A DNA stretch of 64,000 bases. It comes from Ceratopteris richardii (Eukaryota > Streptophyta > Polypodiopsida > Polypodiales > Pteridaceae). The translations under genes were made by a program, and so were the position numbers. The DNA lies in assembly GCA_020310875.1 (NCBI GenBank), contig MU260073.1:342501-406500 (forward strand), in the 5' to 3' direction. Within the stretch, counting starts at the first letter, position 1. Each line of letters opens with the position of its first letter. Positions 55,330-64,000 of this stretch are shown here, piece by piece. The notes below the pieces were generated by a model, which did not search any database, was not told the DNA's origin, and worked only from the letters and a program-made list of their open reading frames with translations.

Positions 55330-55870
55330 TCATCTCTCTATCTCTCGTATGCATGGCCTCCCTCTCTCTCTATTAGACATTTCTGGAGCAATCACCCAGT
55401 CATAAATTTGCCGCTCTTAAAGATTGCTAAGCACATCATACGCTTTGCGTACTCTCAAAAACTTCACAGCATCTTCAGGTGGCAAGCTTGTTGTATCTAG
55501 AAGATAAAGCTTTGACAACTTTCGGTAAGCAGCCTTTACCCCTTCGATTTCTGTATTGGGTTCGATGCCCAAGGATCTGTATTTCTATGAGCGAAAATTT
55601 CCTTTCTTAAGTTTATCGCCTCATATCTCCAACACCGTGCAGAATTCTTCCCGGGAACTTTTCCAGCTGCGTTTGTATCATGCTGAAGCAAAATATATAG
55701 CACACTTCTTAGCAAGCTTTTACCTTTATGTTTTTTAACACAGGTTCCAAGCTTAGTAGATTTTCTCCAACAGAATTTCCATCATCCTTGATTGCACCCA
55801 CAGTTCTTCTTCTCAATGGCTTCAGAGATTCTCCAAGATTATCACAACCTCTATTCATACATTCATCCTC
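55330..55870 (-). pseudogene. ndhT: NdhT/CRRJ-like host gene remnant, two exons
   Basis: The minus strand reads KYRSLGIEPNTEIEGVKAA, then YRKLSKLY, DTTSLPPEDAVKFLRVRK, AYDVLSN and ERQIYDWVIAPE. This is very like the J-like domain of NdhT (CRRJ), a nucleus-encoded, thylakoid-associated subunit of the chloroplast NADH dehydrogenase-like complex that serves cyclic electron flow. The exon opens at 55584 behind a TTTTCGCTCATAG acceptor (AG at 55585-55586). Upstream, 55724-55870 is open for exactly 49 codons between a T-rich CTAG acceptor and an AAG|GTAAAA donor, giving a 139-bp phase-0 intron. The His-Pro-Asp motif is Leu-Leu-Asp, and an in-frame TAA lies at 55417-55419, so this copy is broken. 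The 5' side stops where repeat G copy 2 begins; the 3' exons were not found. The domain match is good; the exon model is inference, and the upstream exon matches nothing I know. Confidence 0.65.
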
Positions 55871-55919
55871 CTAGAGAAAAAAAAAGCATTTCCGGTTTCT
55901 CCTTCCTTCTCTCTATATA

Positions 55920-58124
55920 TGTTGTGTGTGGATCCTCGAACCCTGTAGTAGCTAGCCATCAAGATTTGTCCACTCTTTCCATTCTCTCCTAGCTTTGCAT
56001 CTGAAACGCTTTTGAGCATGTGTCAGCGCTCATATGCTCGTTTCTCTTGTCCAATTCTCAAAAACAAAAAGGAAAATGAAGAAGACCCTTCTCCCTAGTT
56101 GTGCACCTCTTTTCATAACATTCTCTTGATGGACTGCCGAACCTTTCTTTGGCTCTCTTGCTGCGATTCGATTGGAGAGCAAGAACGCTCGATGTTTTCC
56201 CAGCAAGGGCTCTGTACTCCCGCCCTCCAAGTCTTTGTTCCGGGTCACGTATCTCTTTCTTCCTAAAAAAAGTAGCCCCCCACTTTGCTTCTGCCGGTCT
56301 ATGAATAATCTTTGTCACTGTAGATTCTTTCAACTTAGCCACTAACCTATTAAGTCCATCCAACTATATGTTTACTCCTAGAAAATTTGTGGATACATAT
56401 TACAAGGAGTTCCTATGTTCTCCTTCAATGGTGGACATGGTCTTAATACTTAAGATAGGAGTGTGCATATCTTTTGAGTTCTTCATACTCTCACAATCAA
56501 AATCACTGGATGACTTAGAAGAGATTGATCGTAGACTCCAATTTGTAGTGCTCTCAACTAATGTGAGTACACTTTCAATGACTATGTAAATCTCCTTGAT
56601 CTCAAGTTTATTAAGAGTGTGATATCCCCCTTATGCCATGTTCTCTCACGAGTCTTAATTTGGCTTTTTAATGCCTTTTTTGGTACATAAGTGTGTGTGT
56701 GTGTATGTGTGTGTCTAATTTGTTTGCAAGTTACTGAGAATGCAGATTAGGGATTCAAAGTGTTTGTGAGTATTTGGTCTATCACTCTCTCTCTCTTTCA
56801 CTCAAATTTTCTTCTTGCTTTCTTCCTACAACCTGAAACGAGAAAATTCAATTTAGTATTTGTACCTCTAGATATTCATACGCCCCCCATCTTCCTCAAA
56901 TCAGAGTTCCAAATTTTCTAGAAACAAAAACCCTAGAACTATTTTTCCTTTTTGTGCCCTCCTATTGCATCTCAATTTGGTAGCATACGACACCTAGGTG
57001 TCCACGAAAAGTTTTACAACACTTGTTAAGTGTCGACAACAACACCTCCATGATAACTAGGTGCCTGTGATACCAATCAAGTGTGGTGGCACTTGACAGA
57101 TGACCCATGATATATAGGTGTAAGTGATACCTAGCTCACACCACCATAGTGTCATGATACCGTCCAAGTGTCATGATACTTAGGAGGTGTCAATGATATC
57201 TAAGTGTTAGTGACACTCAGATGTCAATTGTATCTCCCAGGTTTTGGCAATACATAATAGGTATCAGTGATACTACTCAGGTATTGTAACACTCAGTGAG
57301 TGTCAGTGATATTGGCTAGGTGTCGAAATACTTGGGAATTTGGTATTAATGACACTTAACTCAACCAAGTGTCACAACACTTAGATATTGTTAAGTAAAA
57401 AACTAAGTTGATTGGTATGAGAGTGTTAACTGTGTAATCCCCTATCCCCCATGTGCTTGTATTGACCAAAAGACCCTTATAACCTCAAAAATGTTCCTCA
57501 TGATACATGGGTGGTGTCCTTTTAACCAATGTACTTGTTTTGGCAAAATAAAATTTATATACTTTTATATTATACCTTAGTAGTCCTGTATGTAAATTTT
57601 CAAGCCAAATGGTGCTTTATATAGCTCACGACCAACACTTGAACTCTTAGGAAACATCATTTGGGGCACTCTCTCAGAACAAGGGAACCCCACCCCATTC
57701 AAGAGATAGATGAATTACATGAACGATTTCTCTAAGACATACCATGTCTCTATGGAGAGAAATTAACAAGAAGAAGCATTCGACTTCCAATCTAAATCTT
57801 TACATCAATTTCTTCAATTCAATAGACCATGGGGACCTAATTCTATTAATATGAGAGCACCTAGGATATTGGTTGGAAAACAAGACTCATAAATGCATAG
57901 AAAGAGAGATGCTTTGAGAAACACTAAGGTGTAGTTTTATCTCACATTAGACCAAATTTTGAAGCTAAAAAGTTAATTATGGAAGCATATAGCAAATCAA
58001 GTTCTAGAGCTGAGCCACATGCTTCTCTTGAAATTCCAATTGCAAGGTACCAAAATCCCTTTTGTTAAGATAGGATAGATGAGTGAAGGTGAATAAGGTA
58101 ATACATATCTCCCGATAACCTACA
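55920..58124 (-). repeat. Repeat G, copy 2 (2.2 kb)
   Basis: This is the inverted partner of 42792-44928, from TGTTGTGTGTGG to AACCTACA on the plus strand. Its left edge cuts into the NdhT-like remnant and its right edge into gypsy fossil I. It includes the degenerate 20-bp array (about 56985-57400) and a GT microsatellite at 56690-56714. Confidence 0.7.
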
Positions 58125-60008
58125 AGGGTTACACCACCAAGGCAATCATAGAATCAAGTGTAGGTGTTGCCATAGCTACCACATACTTATATATAAGGTG
58201 GGGCAAACCAACCTTGAGATCTACAAAAATGAAGCTCAAAATGGCCAATGGTCATATAGAGCATCCATTAGGATTACTAGAAAGGACAACACTCATCACT
58301 TATGGTTTTGAGTTCAAATATACTTTTGCCACATGTGTTTGGAAAAATTAACACATATGAGATGATACTAGTAAGACCCTTTTTATGATAGCTACATATT
58401 GTGCAAGATTGGGGTAGTAATTCCTTATACATACAATACTTATGGGTTAGAAACAAGGATTAGTCACTCAGAGATGTCACTCAACCTAAAGGGTTACTCA
58501 CTCAGAGATGTCCCACCCCTACAATGGAACCCAACCCATACATGCATGAGCATTTGATGTTTGTGCACTCTATAAGCATGTCAGATCTTTCATGGATCCA
58601 TTAAGCTACCCATTTATGGATGTTGAAAGTATTTTAAGCCAAAGAGAGATGCTAAGAAGCCACTGAACAATGGAATATTACTAATACTATACCCCTTGAA
58701 GACCTAGACTTTGCAACAATCATATTTCTAGATGAGGATTTGAGCCTCATGGTTGGGCTGAAATACTCGCAATCATGGATATAGTTGGAAATGAGGAAAA
58801 ATAGCAACCTCATTGTGATGAGGGTTGTTTCAATGTATCATTACTCATGTGTGAACCAATTATGGATGAAGATAAGAGAGACGAGTCCATTATTATGGAT
58901 ACCTTGGGAGAATGTGAAGAGGAATTATTATACCTAGTGGGAGCCAAGGATCACAAACAAGAGACAAGAATGAGGGACAAAAAGATAACTCCTTTAGTAA
59001 GTGACCTAAAGAAAATGAAGAAGAGTAAGAAATCAACCCAAGAAGAAAAGGAATATCTATTCAAGGTACCAAAAAAATCTAGAAAGGATGATAAAAAGTT
59101 TTTAATGTGAATGCCAACGAGAGAAGCATCAATAATTCCAACCTATAGACATAAAGAGAGGACAGAGAAAGTTGTGGTGATGATTGAGGACCAAGAAGAA
59201 AGGTTCATGTATATAGGCAAAAACCCAAGCCTAGAAGAGGAAAAAGAAATGATAGCTCTACCATGAGAATATTGAGATGTACATATAAGGATCTAAAAGC
59301 GGTAGATCTTGAGATATGTTCTCAAAGGGTCCCCATGAATCTAGAGGCAAAACCTAAAAAAGAAAAGACCTTGCACTTATAATGATATCTACATTCCCAC
59401 AATCAACAAGTATAATGATATCTACGCTACCAAGATCAACAAATAGATTGATAGGTTGAAAAACATAGGGTTTATCCACAAAATTGAGAATATTGAATGG
59501 GTATCCCCCATCCTATGCATGCCCAAGAAAAACAACATATGAAGGTCTGCATTGACTTGGTGAAAGTTAATGCTGCAACTACATGAGATAGTTGTCTGCT
59601 TCCCATCATAGGTCACATGATATGAAGGGTCATATGCAAGGAATTTTATTACTTTCTTATGGATTTCATGCTACAATCAAGTAGTGATAGCACTGGAAGA
59701 CCAACACAAGGTGGCTTTTACCACTAAATGGGGCATCTATGCCTTTTGTGTGATGTCATTCGGTCTCACCAATGCATCGGTCACATTCTAGAGGTTGTTA
59801 TGCCACATCTCAAAAGAATTCCTATAGAGGACTTGGAAGTCCACATGGATGATATCTCTCCTCATTCTAACATAAGGATCATATGCTTCAGCTTGGCAAA
59901 GTATTATTCAAGTGTAAAGAGTATTGAGTGTGCATTAACCTAGAGAAGTTTGTATTTATGTTTCACAAGGTAAAATCTTAGGCCACATTGACTCTAAGAA
60001 TAGAGTAT
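58125..60008 (+). mobile_element. Ty3/gypsy fossil I: protease to reverse transcriptase, broken
   Basis: The plus strand has protease-flank text (KMKLKMANGHIEHPLG, about 58220-58280) and a Lys/Glu-rich linker (58847-59110). A reverse transcriptase follows (about 59400-59990, TKWGIYAFCVMSFGLTNAS) and stops where the LTR of element J begins. It has many breaks. Reverse transcriptase and protease style match element K on the minus strand at 25-28 kb. The part before the protease is replaced by repeat G. Confidence 0.8.
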
Positions 60009-60009
60009 T

Positions 60010-60186
60010 GTTAGAGGGCCGCCGAACAAGGACAACTGAACTAGGACAGGTGTCTTAAATGTAAAAGTGTTAGACGGCCGCCAAACAAGGACAACTGAAC
60101 TAGGACAGGTGTCTCAAATGTAAAAGTGTTAGACGGCCGCCGAACAAGGACAAAAGTACTAGGACAGGTATCTTAAATGAAAAAGA
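60010..60186 (+). repeat. Three tandem 59-bp units at the J LTR end
   Basis: Units at 60010-60068, 60069-60127 and 60128-60186 each start GTTAGA(G/C)GGCCGCC and contain AACTAGGACAGGT or a close form. They repeat the terminal sequence of the LTR itself. Their position upstream of the TATA box fits U3 enhancer repeats. Confidence 0.95.
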
Positions 60187-60243
60187 ATCTTTCAGGAAAT
60201 GCGCAGGTAACTAAAGATTTGCGCACTCTTGTAAAAAATCCTC

Positions 60244-60252
60244 TATATAAGG
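60244..60252 (+). promoter_or_regulatory. TATA box in the element J LTR
   Basis: TATATAAGG lies about 60 bases after the 59-bp repeats and some 890 bases before the LTR end, a normal place for the LTR promoter. Confidence 0.6.
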
Positions 60253-61140
60253 CAATGAGAAAAGAGTGGCCGAGCGCCCCCCGTTTTTGGGAATTGCAGT
60301 GTATTGTTTGAGAAGGCCCCGTTTGGGGGTTGTAAACGTATTGTGTGAGTGTGTATGTTGTTGAGACGATCAATCCTGCTCTGTTCTGTTCTGTGCTCCG
60401 TCTAGTCGTTTATTCGCACATTAATACAGAGTTACGAATCAATTGTATTGCATTACGAATCTGTTTGGTAATGATTAAGTGTGTCTCTGAGTGTTATCAA
60501 GTACAGTATGTTGTTTGTCAGTTCTTCGGCGGAGCAAGGGAGCGTGAAAAGTAGTTCCGAACTATTTGTCTGTTAGCGTTTTCTGTAAGTGACTGAATTT
60601 GATACCGTAGTCTACATTCACTGATGATTCCGATCACAGGAAGACTAGCATCTGTAATGGTCTGGATGAGAGTAGGACACCGTTAAGTTTATGGTTAGTC
60701 GTTTGTTATTAGGAGATTGGTTGTTCGAGTTTAGCATACGATGAGTCCTCATAACTTCAAGGTATAATGTCTAGTTGGTATACCTATCTGCTCTGAAGAA
60801 GTACGTATTAGGTGACCTTCGTTACTGAAGTATATTTGCTCATAAAATAAGTAACCGGACTGCTGCCCAGATACTACAGCAGGATCAGTCCTGAAGTTCT
60901 AATTTCAGTACACTGAACAGTCTTCCGTTGTTCAGAGTTGGACACTGAGCTAAGAACGGGATAATATTTATGATTGTGTGATGAGTTGGGAAAATAGTAC
61001 AGGGCCTCTGTCTAACAGACCCCTACCACTCCCAAGGACCCACGCGGCTAAGAGATAATTTACGGTTAGGAAAGATTCGAAACGGCTGAACTTGAAGTAC
61101 TTTGAGCCTGAAGTCGGAAGTAGCGATTAACGTTTAACAT

Positions 61141-61158
61141 TTGGCGCCGTCTGTGGGA
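61141..61158 (+). other. Primer binding site of element J
   Basis: TTGGCGCCGTCTGTGGG, one base after the LTR, is a form often seen in plant gypsy elements of the Tat/Athila side. I did not assign the tRNA. Confidence 0.8.
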
Positions 61159-61314
61159 AAGTGGCATCAGGTTGCCAGTTATCTGTGAAAAGTGGCATTA
61201 GCGTGCCAGCTGTTTTGCAGAATCAAACATTACGCTTATCGTTCGATTGATTGACAGTAGCAACAGAGCCAGATTGCTGCCAACTGCGCAGATAGTGCTA
61301 CTACGCAATGATAC

Positions 61315-61797
61315 ATGCCGGTTACTCGGTCTGGCGAAACGTATCCTAAGAACCATAAGGCTGGAGCACGTAACGTACTAAAGACAACCCTAGGAGAAGA
61401 AGGTATAACGCGGCCTGACCCAGTGGTCAAGCAAGTTAAGGACGTTAGAATTAATTCCGGTCATATTCCGGTGGAACGATCAACGCCTTTGGTACATTCT
61501 GGTGTCACTTCAACCCAGCCTATCGAAAATATAGTAATTCTAGAATCTACCAAGACGCCGCTGGAAACCAGTTTAACAATCTTGGATAAAGATTCAGAGT
61601 TATCCACGATCAGAAATACTCTAGGAAAAGAAATCGGTAAAAGCGGAAAAACACTGCAGTCTGGTACACTTTCAGTTCACTCCGGTGATATTCCGGTGAT
61701 AGAAACACTAACTGGCGGCCAAGGATTAGCATTTTTTGCGGAATCCTCAGCCCAACCAGCGTGCTTGGAAGAAAGATTTCAGATATTGGACATTTAG
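61315..61797 (+). mobile_element. Element J leader ORF, before gag
   Basis: A 160-codon frame starting MPVTRSGETYPKNHKAG lies between the primer site and gag. It has two similar pieces (HSGVTSTQPIENIVIL and VHSGDIPVIETLTGG) and no recognised domain. It may be an N-terminal extension of gag or a separate small ORF. Confidence 0.6.
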
Positions 61798-61941
61798 AAG
61801 GAAGGAAAGCTGTTCGAAGCAGAGATCCGAAGTATCCTACGCAAAAACAGCACACCGGAAGGCACGCCATCCGGCGATCCAAGTTCTGATAGTTCAACCA
61901 ATCAACCTCAAGATACAAAAGAAGGACCGGATACACTCACA

Positions 61942-64000
61942 ATGAACGGACAACAACAGCAACAACAGTTATGTCAACCAAGGCCGCCTCCAACAGGAGT
62001 AACATACACGAAATTTGGTGGATTCCCAGGAGATGATCCGGATGCTCACGTACGCACTTTCGAGATCAGTTATGCAGTCCTTAACCATCCACCGGATCAG
62101 GCATACAAGGCCATTGTTTTTCAATCCACACTGGTCAATGAAGCGGCTAGATGGCTTACGGAATACGACATTAATCATTTCGGTACCTATGATGCAGTAC
62201 GAGATGCTTTTCTGCAACGATTCAGGCTAAAGAAGAATCCCGCCGAAATCTTTGATTATTTACAGAACAACTGACAGAAGGCGAATCAGACTGTCCAGGA
62301 ATATGCTACACTTTTTAGAACACACTTGCGACAGATACCACATGCCGACGCTAACTTACCGGATGATGTCATCACTCAGTGGTTTATCAATGGTTTAACG
62401 CTGCAATTGAAGCAGATCATGATCATAAGATGTGTCGGAGCAATGACGTTGGATGCAGTCATTGCCATGGCTCTGCAACTGGAATCCAAAGTAGGTGGAT
62501 TTACAGAAGATCTAGAGTGGTTAAAAATGAACAAAACTATGACTGAAGATATAATCGGACAAGTGTACTGTATCACATGCAAAAATTCAGGTCATACTAG
62601 TGCCAATTGTGCGCTAAATCAAACGTTCTGCGCTATCTGCAACACTGCCGGACATACCACCGGAAATTGTGTCTACAATGCCAGAATACAGGGAACAGCA
62701 ACAGTCAATGCTGTTATTCAAGAACATGGACAGGCAGCGAATCACTATGTACCTCCGCAACTGAGAAACAATCAACCGCAGGGATATAGAAACTATCGAG
62801 GACAGAGGAACAATAACTATAATGCAAACCGCTGGCAGAACGAACCACCACCGGAAAATCCCAATTTACCACCGCCATGCTGTCATTTTTATGGTGAATA
62901 CGGACACATTAGAAGATTTTGCAAGGATGCAGCTGAGTATGATCAAAGGAAGGAGCGGCAAAACCCAATGGCCAACATGGTACAAATTACACCGGTAGAA
63001 ACGCAAACTGCTACAGTCCAGACCCGATCAGGTAAACAGTTGCAGTCAGCAGCAGAAATATTCGAACCTGGGATACGAGAACAACATAGGATGTATAATA
63101 AGGCTAGTCACTGGACCGCAACAGAACCACCAGTGTTCCCAGAACCTATTCCAGTGACTCAGACCTCGTCGACAAAGGAAGGAACACAACAAAAGGAAGC
63201 AGGAGCGGAGCCATCATCAGCAGTAGACATAACAGCAGATACTTCTGCATCAGCAGAGACCTTAAGTTCAAAAGAGCAGGATAACCAATCTCAGCAGGCC
63301 TGGGAAATTTTATCCAAGGCATCTATCACTCTGCCTCTCGGCCAACTACTGGCATTAGTACTTGGGATTCGACAACAGTTCCAGCAACAGTTCAGTCCGG
63401 TACCTTCTTGTATTCCGGCGACAGCAGCAGTTCAACCGGAACCTGATTCTACGGTCGATCATTCAGTTCCCTTGATTACAGTATGGTATAAGAATCATAA
63501 AATTACACAGGTATTGATTGATGGAGGCTCTGGTGTTAACATTGCAACTACAGCCTTATGCAATAGGTTAGGATGGACCGAAATCGAACCAGTTCAATTT
63601 TTTGTCAGAATGGCAGACCAATCTAGAGTCCATCCCATAGGACTTGTGCGAAATGTACCCATCACTTTACAAGGTACGACCTTCAAAATGAATTTTGTTA
63701 TACTAGACCTGCCGGAATCCACTTTGGATTACAACCTTCTTTTTGGTCGACCTTGGCTGAAGCATGCGAAAGTAATACAGGACTGGTCTGCACAAGAGCT
63801 TACGTTCAAAGATGCCAACCGTAGATATGTGGTAAAATTAGATGCTATACAACCTTGCGAACTTCACGCCAGACCATATTTTGCTGAACCAGTCCACATG
63901 TTAGATGGACTATCAGATGATGAAGAAGAGGAATTTCTGAAGAATAACGCTGACTTAATGACCTTAGGGACTGTTGATCTACAGTCCGTGATTGATAACT
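61942..64000 (+). mobile_element. Element J gag and start of pol (Ty3/gypsy), runs off the window
   Basis: A retrotransposon gag domain (ARWLTEYDINHFGTYDAVRD) is followed by three zinc knuckles (CITCKNSGHTSANC, CAICNTAGHTTGNC and CHFYGEYGHIRRFC), a Gln/Pro/Thr-rich linker, and a protease with IDGGSGVNIA near 63515 and LLFGRPWL near 63735. The frame is broken at least once in gag and is then open to the window edge, where reverse transcriptase should follow. Three knuckles instead of one are unusual. Codon use is more GC-rich than in the other elements. Confidence 0.88.

Larger units (their letters stand above)
60009..61139 (+). repeat. Element J 5' LTR (1131 bp)
   Basis: It runs from TGTTAGAGGGCCGCC to CGTTTAACA, with a primer site directly after it. 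It is inserted into gypsy fossil I. Its GC content is higher than that of its surroundings. The 3' LTR lies outside the window, so no age can be given. Confidence 0.85.

Noticed and set aside
55127-55500. Plus-strand frames of 92-93 codons
   Set aside because: They lie antisense to the NdhT-like exon and read as shadows.
42792-58124. The two G copies as ordinary LTRs of one element
   Set aside because: They are inverted, not direct, and the block between contains unrelated element pieces with no primer site at either inner edge.
60010-60186. Repeat array that could suggest CRISPR
   Set aside because: The 59-bp units are back to back without unique spacers and lie in an LTR of a plant element.

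Overview
This window looks like intergenic heterochromatin from a large, repeat-rich land-plant genome. Ty1/copia and Ty3/gypsy LTR elements, LINE pieces, two tRNA-derived SINEs and long AT, GA and ATCT/ATGT microsatellites fill it almost completely. The copia gag and pol style, the short phase-0 plant-like intron and a remnant of a chloroplast NDH gene all point to a land plant. A fern or another seed-free plant is my guess from the style of the copia proteins; I could not test it. I found no intact host gene, and no rRNA, tRNA gene, CRISPR array or bacterial-type operon.

Layout. 1-3.4 kb: tetranucleotide and AT repeats, two tandem LINE-like units (a third lies at 16.4 kb), and a SINE inside the first. 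3.4-16.4 kb: an old broken copia element (B, plus strand) split by a younger copia element of related type (A, minus strand, 6006-12816). A has two 1272-bp LTRs that differ at about 15 sites, a 5-base target duplication and one 1405-codon frame. 17.5-31 kb: degraded minus-strand gypsy material, coiled-coil frames of unknown origin, a 3' LINE fragment, a second SINE, and a block of GA and AT repeats. 31-34.4 kb: degenerate sequence without a recognised gene.

34.4-42.8 kb: copia family E/F. One LTR and most of the body face minus, while a second LTR with a gag start faces plus. The two outer 5-base flanks match, so this may be one rearranged insertion. 42.8-58.1 kb: a 2.1-2.2 kb repeat (G) in inverted orientation at both ends of an 11-kb block. 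That block holds a copia 3' end (C), a gypsy gag fossil (L), a copia 5' end (D), a non-autonomous LTR-like element (H, 235-bp terminal repeats), and a remnant of a host gene resembling NdhT/CRRJ, the J-like subunit of the chloroplast NADH dehydrogenase-like complex. 58.1-60.0 kb: a gypsy fossil (I). 60.0-64.0 kb: the 5' half of a gypsy element (J) with three 59-bp repeats at its LTR end; it runs off the window.

There is no working pathway here. The history is layers of insertion, tandem duplication and inversion. The most useful points are the NdhT-like remnant, the two head-to-head repeat pairs, the nested copia pair with clear relative ages, the degenerate 20-bp repeat inside G, and the triplicated LTR end of J. 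I saw nothing that I would call a new biological system.
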